A stretch of 64,000 nt of DNA from Microvirga terrae (GTDB taxonomy: Bacteria; Pseudomonadota; Alphaproteobacteria; Rhizobiales; Beijerinckiaceae): NCBI RefSeq assembly GCF_013307435.2, contig NZ_CP102845.1, positions 4,338,001 to 4,402,000 on the forward strand, in the 5' to 3' direction. How positions within the stretch are numbered: position 1 is the stretch's first letter; every line of letters starts with the position of its first letter. A model generated the notes under the pieces. The model did not search any database. It saw only the letters and a program-made list of their open reading frames with translations, and was not told the origin of the DNA. Below, in pieces: positions 54,652 through 62,889 of this stretch. The translations under genes were made by a program, and so were the position numbers.

Positions 54652-55626
54652 TTATTCGGCCGTAGCGCCGGCCGCCTTGAGGACCGGGGTCCAGCGGGCA
54701 ACCTCGCTCTCGACGAGCTTCTGGAGCCCCTCCGGGGTCCGCTCCGAGGCGGTCGGCAGCACGCCGCCGAGATCGAGAAGGCGCTTCTTGGTGTTCTCGT
54801 CCTCGAGGGACTTGATGAGCGCGTCGCTGAGCTTCTTGACCACGTCCGGCGGGGTGCCCTTGGGCGCGAAGACCGCGTTCCACGCGCTGACCTCGTAGCC
54901 CTCGAGGCCGGCTTCCTTGGTGGTCGGCACGTTCGGCAGCACCGGGGAGCGCTCGGGAGTCGCGATGGCGAAGGCCTTGATGTTGTTGCCCTGGATCTGC
55001 GGCGCCACGTTGACGATCTGGTCGGTCATGAAGTCGACCGTGTTGCCCATGAGGTCGTTCAGGGCCGGGCCCGTGCCGCGATAGGCCACCATGGTGGGCT
55101 TCACCTTGACCACGGAATTGAAGAAGATGCCCGTGGAATGGGAGACCGAGCCCACGCCCGCATGGGCCATGTTCACCTTGTCGCCGTTGGTCTTCACGTA
55201 ATCCAGAAAGCCCTTGAGATCATTGGCCGGAAAGTCCTTCCGGGCCACGATCACGATCGGCGTGCCGGCCGCCACGCCGATGGGCGCGAAGTCCTTGGCC
55301 GGATCGTATTTCAGGTTCGGGTAAAGGGCCGGCGCGGCGCCGTGGGTGCCCATGTGGCCCATCATGATGGTGTAGCCATCGGGCTGAGACTGCGCCGCGC
55401 GGGTGATGCCCGTGGTGCCGCCGGCACCCGCCACGTTCTCGATCACGATCTGCTGGCCGAGCGTCCGGCTCATGTGGTCGCTGACGATGCGGGCGATCAC
55501 GTCGGTCGGGCCGCCGGCTGCGAACGGCACGATCATGGTGACCGGCCGGGTGGGGTAGTTCTGGGCCTGGGCGCCCGTTGCGGCCAAGCCGGCGACAGCG
55601 GCGAGAGCCAGTACAACCTTCTTCAT
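54652..55626 (-). CDS. tctC: Bug/TctC substrate-binding protein of a tripartite tricarboxylate transporter
   Basis: 324 residues. Signal MKKVVLALAAVAGLAATGAQA. Family blocks: YPTRPVTMIVPFAAGGPTDV, then DGYTIMMGHMGTHG, YDPAKDFAPIGV, and PTTKEAGLEGYEVSAWNAVF. Captures carboxylates in the periplasm for TctAB. Shine-Dalgarno GGGAGGAAA upstream. Downstream of tctB and tctA, last gene of the operon. Substrate not predictable. Confidence 0.95.
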   Translation of the reverse strand: MKKVVLALAAVAGLAATGAQAQNYPTRPVTMIVPFAAGGPTDVIARIVSDHMSRTLGQQIVIENVAGAGGTTGITRAAQSQPDGYTIMMGHMGTHGAAPALYPNLKYDPAKDFAPIGVAAGTPIVIVARKDFPANDLKGFLDYVKTNGDKVNMAHAGVGSVSHSTGIFFNSVVKVKPTMVAYRGTGPALNDLMGNTVDFMTDQIVNVAPQIQGNNIKAFAIATPERSPVLPNVPTTKEAGLEGYEVSAWNAVFAPKGTPPDVVKKLSDALIKSLEDENTKKRLLDLGGVLPTASERTPEGLQKLVESEVARWTPVLKAAGATAE

Positions 55627-55687
55627 CAGTTTTCCTCCCTGGAAAAGTTATGGCCTTACATGTGGGCTCGAGGCGATCGAAGGCAAG

Positions 55688-57190
55688 CTACTCCGTGAAC
55701 ACCTCGTCGCGACCCTTGCGGATGGACGGCAGGAGGGCGATCACGAGCAGGATGGCCGCGACGGCGAGCAGGCCGGCGCTGATCGGACGCTCGATGAAGG
55801 TCTCCATCGACCCACGCGAGATGATGAGCGCGCGGCGCAGGTTCTCCTCCATCAGCTTGCCGAGCACGAAGCCCAGAAGCATCGGAGCCGGTTCGAAGCC
55901 GAACTTGATCAGCACGTAGCCGACGAACCCGAACAGCCCGATGAACATCACATCGGTCGGCAGCGAATTGATCGAGTAGATGCCGATGGCGCAGAACATC
56001 AGGATCGCCGGGAACATCAGCCGGTACGGCACCTTCAGAAGCCGCACCCACATGCCCACCAGCGGCAGGTTGATGATGAGCAGCATCAGGTTGCCCACCC
56101 ACATGGAGGCGATCATGCCCCAGAACAGGGTCGGGTTCTTGGTCATCACCTGCGGGCCCGGGATGATGCCGTGGATGGTCATGGCGCCGACCATCAGGGC
56201 CATCACGGCGTTCGGCGGGATGCCGAGCGTCAGCAGGGGGATGAACGAGGTCTGCGCGCCGGCATTGTTGGCGCTCTCAGGACCTGCCACGCCCTCGATG
56301 GCGCCGCGGCCGAAGCGGCGCGGATCCTTGGCGAGCTTCTTTTCCAGCGTGTAGGAGGCGAACGGCCCGAGCACCGCGCCGTTACCCGGCAGGATGCCCA
56401 GGATGGCCCCGATGAAGGTCCCGCGCAGCACCGGCTTGTAGGATTGCCGGAAGTCGTCCTTGTTGGGCAGCAGGCGGCCGATGGCCTGGCGCACCACGTC
56501 CCGGTGCTCGGTGTGGTCGAGGTTGCGCATGATCTCGGCGATGCCGAAGATGCCCATGGCCAGCACGGCGAAGTCGATGCCGTCGGCCAGGAACGGCAGC
56601 CCGAAGGTCATGCGCTCCTCGCCGGTCTCGAGATCCGTGCCGACGGTGGAGAGCAGCACGCCGACCAGGATCATGGCGATGGCTTTCAGGATCGAGCCGC
56701 GCGCCAGCACCACGGCGAAGACCAGACCCATGACCATGAGCGAGAAGTACTCGGTCGGACCGAACACCAGGGCCAAGCCGGTGAGCGGTGCGCCGAGCGC
56801 CGCGATGACGAGCGTCGCCACCGTGCCGGCGAAGAACGACCCGATGGCCGCGATGCCGAGCGCGACGCCGGCGCGGCCCTGGCGGGCCATCTGGTGGCCG
56901 TCGAGGGCGGTCACCACGGAGGTGGCCTCGCCGGGGATATTGACCAGGATCGCCGTGGTCGAGCCGCCGTACTGGGCGCCGTAATAGATGCCCGCCAGCA
57001 TGATCAGCGCGCCGACCGGGTCGAGCCCGAAGGTGATCGGCAGCAGCATGGCGATGGTGGCGATCGGCCCCACGCCGGGCAGCACGCCGATCAGGGTGCC
57101 GACAAGGCAGCCCAGGAAGGCGAGGCCCAGATTCTGGAGCGACAGGGCAACCCCGAAGCCAAGGCTGAGATTGGAGACGAAATCACCCAT
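55688..57190 (-). CDS. tctA: TctA large membrane subunit
   Basis: 500 residues, about a dozen hydrophobic segments. Conserved TctA blocks: GVLPGVGPIATIAMLLPITF, GIYYGAQYGGSTTAILVNIP, GEATSVVTALDGHQMARQGR, and GAILGILPGNGAVLGPFASY. The start shares one base with the tctB stop (TGATG). Forms the transport channel of the tripartite tricarboxylate system with TctB. Confidence 0.96.
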   Translation of the reverse strand: MGDFVSNLSLGFGVALSLQNLGLAFLGCLVGTLIGVLPGVGPIATIAMLLPITFGLDPVGALIMLAGIYYGAQYGGSTTAILVNIPGEATSVVTALDGHQMARQGRAGVALGIAAIGSFFAGTVATLVIAALGAPLTGLALVFGPTEYFSLMVMGLVFAVVLARGSILKAIAMILVGVLLSTVGTDLETGEERMTFGLPFLADGIDFAVLAMGIFGIAEIMRNLDHTEHRDVVRQAIGRLLPNKDDFRQSYKPVLRGTFIGAILGILPGNGAVLGPFASYTLEKKLAKDPRRFGRGAIEGVAGPESANNAGAQTSFIPLLTLGIPPNAVMALMVGAMTIHGIIPGPQVMTKNPTLFWGMIASMWVGNLMLLIINLPLVGMWVRLLKVPYRLMFPAILMFCAIGIYSINSLPTDVMFIGLFGFVGYVLIKFGFEPAPMLLGFVLGKLMEENLRRALIISRGSMETFIERPISAGLLAVAAILLVIALLPSIRKGRDEVFTE

Positions 57191-57858
57191 CAGATCCTCC
57201 CGCTGTGGTCGGCGACGTCAATCGGGCCACGGCGCCGATTGCGGGTTGTGAGGAATACGACGACGGCCGCAATGGCCATGATGGCGGCACAGGCCCGCAG
57301 CACCGCCTTCTGCGACCAGTCGGCGGGAAAGAGCCCGGTGAGCGCCTGCGGGAAGACCGGGATCGGCAGGTTGAGCAGATCGCCGAACAGCACCATGCAG
57401 AAGGGCGTGAGGCTGAGCGCCAGGATGACGAGATCGCGCAGGCGCGCCTCCGGGGTGGCGAAGCCGCCCAGAATGATGGCGAGCGGACCCGCGACCAGGA
57501 GGCCGAGACCAGGAATGCCGAACGATCCGAAGGAGTAGCCGCGGATGGTGAGCGCGAAGGCCACGATGGCGCCGATCACGAAGACCGGACCGCGCAGGCT
57601 CCAGCGCTCGAGAAGATCGCCGTCCTTGAGGAAGGCGGCGGCGAGCAGCGCCAGGCCCGACAGACCGACTCCGATGGCGAGCCAGCGCGGCAGCATGGCC
57701 GGCCCCATGGCATTGAGCGTACCCTGGTCCAGATCCCGCGTCAGCCACAGCGCCAAGGCAGCCAGCGCAACGAGAAGAAGGCCACCGGCCAGGCTTTGCG
57801 GGGCCCGCACGGGCCCGCGGTGGCGTGAAGGCTCGGAGCCTTCGTGGAGAACAGACAT
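57190..57858 (-). CDS. tctB: TctB small membrane subunit
   Basis: 222 residues with four hydrophobic segments (SLAGGLLLVALAALALW; GPVFVIGAIVAFALTI; LLVAGPLAIILGG; LRACAAIMAIAAVVVFL). The N-terminal part carries GTLNAMGPAMLPRWLAIGVG, typical of TctB. First gene of the operon; the upstream 430 bp presumably contains the promoter. Confidence 0.9.
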   Translation of the reverse strand: MSVLHEGSEPSRHRGPVRAPQSLAGGLLLVALAALALWLTRDLDQGTLNAMGPAMLPRWLAIGVGLSGLALLAAAFLKDGDLLERWSLRGPVFVIGAIVAFALTIRGYSFGSFGIPGLGLLVAGPLAIILGGFATPEARLRDLVILALSLTPFCMVLFGDLLNLPIPVFPQALTGLFPADWSQKAVLRACAAIMAIAAVVVFLTTRNRRRGPIDVADHSGRI

Positions 57859-58290
57859 GGACGACCTCCCGACGGACGCAGCCTGCGCCCAAGGCTATTG
57901 AGACCGATATGGCCCGAGGCCGCAGTCTGGATCAAGCTTCTGTTGTCCTGCCGAGAATGCTTCTCAACAAGACCTCCTCGAATGAACAGCCATGGAGAAA
58001 ACGTCTATTGAACTATTGGACAGTAGCCTGTCCTTTTCGGGAGATCACTTGATCCCTCGCCGCATCTTGTCTAGATGGACCCTTGTAGCCAGGCCGGGCC
58101 CCTCTGGTCGCTCCTTGGGGAGCGGCGATGTCGGACTGGATGAAAACCAGGGCGGCCTGGGTTCGTTCAAACAGACGGTTTTGCCTGCATTTCGGCTTCC
58201 GATCCGGAGATTTCGGATCAAGCCAAAGCCAGATGCGTCTTTTTGAGCGTTTCGCATGCTTTGCCCCTCACCCGACAGATGAGGCTCTGC
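57859..58290. other. Divergent intergenic region between tctB and terC-like genes
   Basis: About 430 bases. A GGGGAGCGGC stretch near 58117 recalls the yybP-ykoY riboswitch start that often precedes TerC genes, but other conserved blocks were not found, so it is not called. No gene. Confidence 0.4.
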
Positions 58291-58962
58291 ATGTTTGATC
58301 TCTCGCAGTTTTTCGGTCCCGAGGTCGTCGCCTTCCTGATGGTCATCGGCATCGATCTCGCGCTCGCCGGCGACAACGCCATCGTCATCGGCCTGGCGGC
58401 GGCCGGCCTTCCGAAGGAACAGCGCAACAAGGCAATCCTTCTCGGCGTTCTCGCCGCGACGGTCCTGCGTATCGTGTTCGCGCTGGTCACCACCCAGCTT
58501 CTCCAGATCGTGGGCCTTCTCCTGGCCGGCGGCATTCTCCTTCTGTGGGTCTGCTGGAAGATGTGGCGCGAGCTTCGCACCGGTCACGAGCAGGAGGAGC
58601 AGGCCGCCGAGGAGGCTCTCGAGGGCCGGGACATCAACCAGGACGGCACCGTCGCCGGCGGCGCCCCGCGCAAGACTTTCGCCCAGGCCGCCTGGCAGAT
58701 CATCATCGCGGACGTGTCCATGTCCCTCGACAACGTCCTGGCCGTGGCCGGGGCCGCCCGCGAGCACCCCTACATCCTGGCCTTCGGCCTCATTCTGTCG
58801 GTTGCCCTCATGGGCATTGCCGCCTCGTACATCGCCCGCCTGCTCCATCGCTACCGCTGGATCGCCTATGTGGGCCTTGCGATCATCCTCTACGTGGCGC
58901 TCAAGATGATCTACGAGGGCTGGATCGAGGTCGCGCCGCACGTCACCGCGGCGATCGGCTGA
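58291..58962 (+). CDS. TerC-family membrane protein (manganese/metal export type)
   Basis: 223 residues from ATG 58291 (GAGG 8 bases upstream). Conserved acidic membrane motifs: GIDLALAGDNAIVIGLA in helix 2 and ADVSMSLDNVLAVAGAA in a later helix. Seven or so transmembrane segments with a charged loop at about residues 100-140. TerC/Alx/YkoY proteins export Mn2+ or metals to metalate exported enzymes. Stand-alone on the plus strand. Confidence 0.9.
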   Translation: MFDLSQFFGPEVVAFLMVIGIDLALAGDNAIVIGLAAAGLPKEQRNKAILLGVLAATVLRIVFALVTTQLLQIVGLLLAGGILLLWVCWKMWRELRTGHEQEEQAAEEALEGRDINQDGTVAGGAPRKTFAQAAWQIIIADVSMSLDNVLAVAGAAREHPYILAFGLILSVALMGIAASYIARLLHRYRWIAYVGLAIILYVALKMIYEGWIEVAPHVTAAIG

Positions 58963-59027
58963 ATCGGACCATCGATCCGAGATCATCAATCCTCGATTGA
59001 CGGCGGAGAGATGGGAAGGCACAGAGC

Positions 59028-59738
59028 GTGACGCTCATGTCTCCCGCTCTCCGCCCTCATTTTTCCACGGCCGGGCTTCGGCACGGCGCCCGCGCCGCCC
59101 TGCCCGCCTTTCCCGGCTTCATCATGTTTGCCGTGGCGTTCGGCACGGCGGCGGCCCAGAAAGGCCTGTCGCTCGGCGAGACACTGGGTCTCTCCGCCTT
59201 CGTCTATGCCGGCGCCTCCCAGATGGTCGGGCTCGAGATCTGGCAAAAGGCGTGGACGCCTTCGACGATCCTCACGATCATGATGGTCACGGCCGTCGTG
59301 AATGCACGGTTGATCCTTCTGGGCGCCACTCTCCAGCCCTGGCTCAAGGATGAGCCGCTCGCTCGCACGGCCTTCAATCTTTTCCTTCTCACCGAGGCCG
59401 GCTGGCTCGTCGGTACCCGCTATCACGGCGAGGGCGGCCGCGATGTGGGTGTGCTCCTGGGGTGCGGGATCATCCTCTGGCTGGTGTGGCTCGTCGCGAC
59501 GCTCACGGGTTTCTTTGCCGGAGCCCTCGTGCCGGAGCCGAGGCGCTTCGGCCTCGATCTCGTCATGCCGATCTTCTTCGGCGTCATGCTCGTTCCCTTG
59601 TGGAAAGGCGCGAAGCCCGCCCTGCCCTGGCTCGTCGCGGGCATCGTGTCCCTGATCGTTCACGCGCTCGTCCCCGGCTATGTCTTCATCATCGCCGGCG
59701 CCTTGGCCGGGGTTGCTGCCGGGATGCTGATCGAATGA
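59028..59738 (+). CDS. azlC: AzlC-family branched-chain amino acid exporter, large subunit
   Basis: 236 residues from GTG 59028 (GGAAGG 8 bases upstream). Family blocks: RAALPAFPGFIMFAVAFGTA, LSAFVYAGASQMVGLEIW, VVNARLILLGATLQPWL, and FFAGALVPEPRRFGLDLVMP. About six membrane segments. Overlaps azlD by 4 bp. Exports branched-chain amino acids, by family. Confidence 0.93.
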   Translation: MTLMSPALRPHFSTAGLRHGARAALPAFPGFIMFAVAFGTAAAQKGLSLGETLGLSAFVYAGASQMVGLEIWQKAWTPSTILTIMMVTAVVNARLILLGATLQPWLKDEPLARTAFNLFLLTEAGWLVGTRYHGEGGRDVGVLLGCGIILWLVWLVATLTGFFAGALVPEPRRFGLDLVMPIFFGVMLVPLWKGAKPALPWLVAGIVSLIVHALVPGYVFIIAGALAGVAAGMLIE

Positions 59739-60058
59739 CCACGCTCGGCAGCGTCATCGCGAGCCCCTGGGGCTCCGTCCTCGCCATCGGGGCCATGGCC
59801 GTCGTGACATATCTGTGCCGCATCGCGGGCGTCGCCGTCATGAGCCGGGTCCGCCTGACGCCGCGCATCGAGCGGGGACTTCGCGCCCTTCCCGGCTCCA
59901 TCATCCTGGCGACGATCCTGCCCGTGGTCATCGACAACGGCTTTCCTGCGATGGCCGCCCTCGCGGCGGCGATCGTCGCCATGGCCGTGACGCGGATCGA
60001 CATCGTGGGCCTGCTCGTGGGACTAGGCACCCTCTCCGTCATCAGGATGCTTGGCTGA
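59735..60058 (+). CDS. azlD: AzlD-family small subunit
   Basis: 107 residues, four hydrophobic segments; VTYLCRIAGVAVMSR, LRALPGSIILATILPVVI, and VTRIDIVGLLVGLGTL match AzlD. Start overlaps the azlC stop (ATGA). Its 3' end overlaps the convergent phosphatase gene by 36 bp. Confidence 0.93.
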   Translation: MTTLGSVIASPWGSVLAIGAMAVVTYLCRIAGVAVMSRVRLTPRIERGLRALPGSIILATILPVVIDNGFPAMAALAAAIVAMAVTRIDIVGLLVGLGTLSVIRMLG

Positions 60059-60517
60059 GCCCTGCTTGAGGCGAAGGCGGATGCGGTACATCAATCCGTC
60101 GCGAATGTTGCGGTAGGAATCGAGCACCTGCTCGCGCGAGCCCTGCGTGATCGTCGGATCCGGGGTCGGCCAATATTCCACCTCGGCCGCGATGGTGCGG
60201 GTCAGTTCCAGCGCCGCGTGATGCGCCTCCGGCGAGAGCGAGATGATCAGGTCGAAGTTGAGACCCTCCCACTCCTCCAGCTCCTCGAGCGTGCGCGGCT
60301 TGTGCTTGGATCCATCGATGCCGATCTCGGACAGGATCGATGCCGTGAAGGCATCCGTGTCGCTCTTGCGGACACCGGCGGATTGCACATAGATCGACTT
60401 GCCGAAATAGTGCCGCGCAATGGCCTCGGCCATCACCGAGCGCACCGCGTTCATGGCGCAGACGAACAGAACGGAATGGATCCGTTTCGAGCGGGGCTCG
60501 TCCAAGCGCTCGTCCAA
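60023..60517 (-). CDS. Low-molecular-weight protein tyrosine phosphatase / ArsC-like
   Basis: 164 residues from TTG 60517 (AAGGG 8 bases upstream). P-loop C20-x5-R26 in VLFVCAMNAVRSVMAEA and a PTPDPT segment for the general acid. The first two sixths carry a duplicated GCTTGGACGAGC unit, of no obvious meaning. Starts 3 bp after UPF0262. In this gene order the family member is constant in alphaproteobacteria; whether it is a phosphatase or an arsenate reductase is not settled. Confidence 0.87.
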   Translation of the reverse strand: MDERLDEPRSKRIHSVLFVCAMNAVRSVMAEAIARHYFGKSIYVQSAGVRKSDTDAFTASILSEIGIDGSKHKPRTLEELEEWEGLNFDLIISLSPEAHHAALELTRTIAAEVEYWPTPDPTITQGSREQVLDSYRNIRDGLMYRIRLRLKQGSAKHPDDGEGA

Positions 60518-60520
60518 GCG

Positions 60521-61006
60521 TCAGCCCTTCCAGTGAAGCGCGAAAATCAGCGTGAAGATGCGACGCGCCGTATTGAAATCGAGGATCAGCTTGCCATCGA
60601 GACGCTTCATCAGGAGTTCGGCGGCTTCGTTGTGCAATCCGCGCCGCCCCATGTCGATGGCTTCGATCTGCGCCGGCGAGGCCGAGCGGATGGCCTGATA
60701 ATAGCTGTCGCAGATCATCTCGTAATCGCGAATGGCCTTCCGGAAGGGCGTCAGGGACAGATGATGCGAGACGAGATGCGCACCGTCCTGAGCGGTCACT
60801 TCGAAACAGAGCTTCTTCTCGATGAGCGAGATGCGCAGGGCATAGGGGCCCCCGTCATAATTCGGCAGGCCGAAGGTGTTCTCCTCAAGGATGTCGTAGA
60901 TGGCGATGGCCCGCTCGTGCTCCTGATCGGGGTTGCCTCGACCGATGGAGGATTCGTCGAGGGTGACGGCAACCAGCCGGGTCCGCTCCTTCGCTTCGCT
61001 CGCCAT
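60521..61006 (-). CDS. UPF0262 family protein
   Basis: 161 residues. Family blocks: [35 protein letters not shown], and [20 protein letters not shown]. Conserved in alphaproteobacteria directly after hisD; function unknown. GAGGGG upstream; 15 bp after the hisD stop. Confidence 0.92.
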   Translation of the reverse strand: MASEAKERTRLVAVTLDESSIGRGNPDQEHERAIAIYDILEENTFGLPNYDGGPYALRISLIEKKLCFEVTAQDGAHLVSHHLSLTPFRKAIRDYEMICDSYYQAIRSASPAQIEAIDMGRRGLHNEAAELLMKRLDGKLILDFNTARRIFTLIFALHWKG

Positions 61007-61021
61007 CCCGTCCCCTCGCCG

Positions 61022-62314
61022 TTACAGGTTCAGGCGGATCGCGACCGACCGCGCATGCCCCTCCAGCCCTTCCGACCGCCCGAGCGTGATCGCCGCGGGA
61101 CCGAGCGCCCGCAGAGCGTCCGCATCGCATTTCAGGATCGAGGTTCGCTTCATGAAGTCAAGCACGCCCAGGCCCGACGAGAAGCGGGCGGAGCGGGCCG
61201 TGGGCAGCACATGGTTCGGGCCGCCGACATAATCGCCGATGGCTTCCGGCGTATGGCTGCCAAGGAAGATCGAACCGGCATTGCGCACCCTGGCGGCCAG
61301 TTCCTCCGCGTTCTCCGTCTCGATCTCCAGATGTTCGGGAGCGAGCCGGTCCACGAGGGGAATGGCGTTCTCCAGTCGGTCGATCAGGATGATGGCGCCG
61401 TAATCGCGCCAGCTCGCGCCGGCGATCTCCGCCTTCGGCAGGGTCTTGAGCTGCTGCTCGACGGCCTTCTCCACGGCGTCGGCGAGAGCGGGACTGTCCG
61501 TCACGAGGATCGACTGGGCGGCCGGATCGTGCTCGGCCTGAGCCAGGAGATCGGCCGCGATCCAATCGGGATTGCCATGGGCGTCGGCCATGATCAGAAC
61601 CTCGGAGGGGCCGGCGATCATATCGATGCCGACCTGACCGAAGACGCGGCGCTTGGCGGCCGCCACATAGGCATTGCCGGGGCCGACGATCTTGGCGACG
61701 GGCCGCACCGTTTCAGTCCCGTAGGCGAGTGCCGCCACCGCCTGCGCTCCGCCGATGCGGAAGACCTCGTCGACGCCGGCGAGGCGCGCGGCCGCGAGAA
61801 CGAGCGGATTGGTCTCGCCCTTCGGGGTCGGCACCACCATGGCGAGGCGCGGAACGCCCGCGACCTTCGCCGGAACCGCGTTCATCAGGACCGAGGACGG
61901 ATAGCTGGCACGCCCGCCGGGCACGTAGAGGCCGACGGATTCCAGCGCGGTCCAGCGCCAGCCCAGGGTGACTCCGAGCGCGTCCGTGGACATGCTGTCC
62001 TGCGGGCGCTGCGCCCGGTGGTAGGTCTCGATGCGCTCCTTCGCCAAAGCCAGGGCGTCCAGGGCCTCCTTCGAGCACTGGGCCTCGGCGGCGTCGATCT
62101 CGGCAGCCGATATGCGCAGGGTCTCGGGCTGGAGCGCCAGTCCGTCGAAGCGATAGGTGAAGTCGATCAGGGCCTCGTCGCCCTTGACGACCACGTCTTC
62201 GATGATGGCGCGAACGGCCTGGTCCACGTCCTCCGACACCTCGCGCTTGGCCGAGAGGAGCGCGGCGAATGCCTGCGGGAAGGATGGCTCCCGCGCATCG
62301 AGCCTCTGCGCCAT
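61022..62314 (-). CDS. hisD: Histidinol dehydrogenase
   Basis: 430 residues from ATG 62314, whose A is shared with the TAA of the upstream gene (TAATG). Family blocks: RAIIEDVVVKGDEALIDFTY, then GWRWTALESVGLYVPGG, IAGPSEVLIMADAHGNPDW, DLLAQAEHDPAAQSILVT, and PEHLEIETENAEE. Catalyses the last two steps of histidine synthesis, oxidising L-histidinol to histidine with NAD. The frame upstream to 62410 overlaps DUF2948 and is not used. Confidence 0.96.
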   Translation of the reverse strand: MAQRLDAREPSFPQAFAALLSAKREVSEDVDQAVRAIIEDVVVKGDEALIDFTYRFDGLALQPETLRISAAEIDAAEAQCSKEALDALALAKERIETYHRAQRPQDSMSTDALGVTLGWRWTALESVGLYVPGGRASYPSSVLMNAVPAKVAGVPRLAMVVPTPKGETNPLVLAAARLAGVDEVFRIGGAQAVAALAYGTETVRPVAKIVGPGNAYVAAAKRRVFGQVGIDMIAGPSEVLIMADAHGNPDWIAADLLAQAEHDPAAQSILVTDSPALADAVEKAVEQQLKTLPKAEIAGASWRDYGAIILIDRLENAIPLVDRLAPEHLEIETENAEELAARVRNAGSIFLGSHTPEAIGDYVGGPNHVLPTARSARFSSGLGVLDFMKRTSILKCDADALRALGPAAITLGRSEGLEGHARSVAIRLNL

Positions 62315-62754
62315 TACAAGCGCCCCGCCGATTGGACCGGCTCTTCGTGCGAAGGGCGGCTTTCCGCGGCCCAGACGGGGCCGGTATCCTTCATCTGCAT
62401 TTCGATACACTCCAGGTCCACCTGGATGGCTCCACCTTCCGCAAAGATCAAGGTGGCAGTGCCCGACGGGGCGCTGGTCTCCTCGAACGCGATGGCGAGA
62501 AGGTTGAGAACCGCATCCTTGTTGGTCTGGTCGATGCCGCGGACCCGTACGCCCGTGACATTCTCAAAATGCATGCAGGTCAGCCGGCGCTGGGGGGTCG
62601 CCGCCTCCCAGTCATAGCGACGCGTCTGGATGGCGAAGCGCCGCTCCCGGGGCAGATAGGCGATGTCTCCCACCCGCAGCAGCGAATCCTGCAGGTGGGC
62701 GGAGATGACGGCAAGATCTTCCGGATCGAAAGCGACAAGTCTCAGGAGGTCCAT
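62314..62754 (-). CDS. DUF2948 family protein
   Basis: 146 residues. Family blocks: MDLLRLVAFDPEDLAVISAH, LQDSLLRVGDIAYLPRERRF, RRLTCMHFENVTGVRVRGID, and AVLNLLAIAFEETSAPSG. Conserved in alphaproteobacteria immediately before hisD; function unknown. 135 bp after murA with a terminator between. Confidence 0.93.
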   Translation of the reverse strand: MDLLRLVAFDPEDLAVISAHLQDSLLRVGDIAYLPRERRFAIQTRRYDWEAATPQRRLTCMHFENVTGVRVRGIDQTNKDAVLNLLAIAFEETSAPSGTATLIFAEGGAIQVDLECIEMQMKDTGPVWAAESRPSHEEPVQSAGRL

Positions 62755-62853
62755 GGGCCACCAACCTATTGTTGAACTTTAAGGTTTAGGTAGAGAGCCC
62801 TTGGCCCCAGCGCAACCTGCCCAGGGCGGCTTCTTCTTCATGCCTCCTCATGG

Positions 62854-62878
62854 AAAAGGCCGGCTGCCTCAGCCGGCC
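62854..62878 (-). terminator. Intrinsic terminator of murA
   Basis: Stem GGCCGGCTG / CAGCCGGCC with a CCT loop, followed on the minus strand by TTTT, 12 bp after the murA stop. Confidence 0.8.
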
Positions 62879-62889
62879 CCTCCCGATCC

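Noticed and set aside
56171..57538. 455-codon plus-strand frame opposite tctA/tctB
   Set aside because: Antisense shadow with repetitive DxxxHGxx composition; tctA and tctB are certain.
58100..58290. Possible yybP-ykoY manganese riboswitch before the TerC gene
   Set aside because: Only a GGGGAG-like block is seen; the other conserved parts (CTGAGTCAACA-like and GGCAAGACC-like blocks) are not arranged properly.
58045..59022. 325-codon minus-strand frame opposite the TerC gene
   Set aside because: Shadow of TerC, whose membrane motifs are clear.
60218..62617. 799-codon plus-strand frame opposite hisD and UPF0262
   Set aside because: High-GC antisense shadow of hisD, UPF0262 and the phosphatase; no recognisable family and Arg/Gly/His-rich composition.
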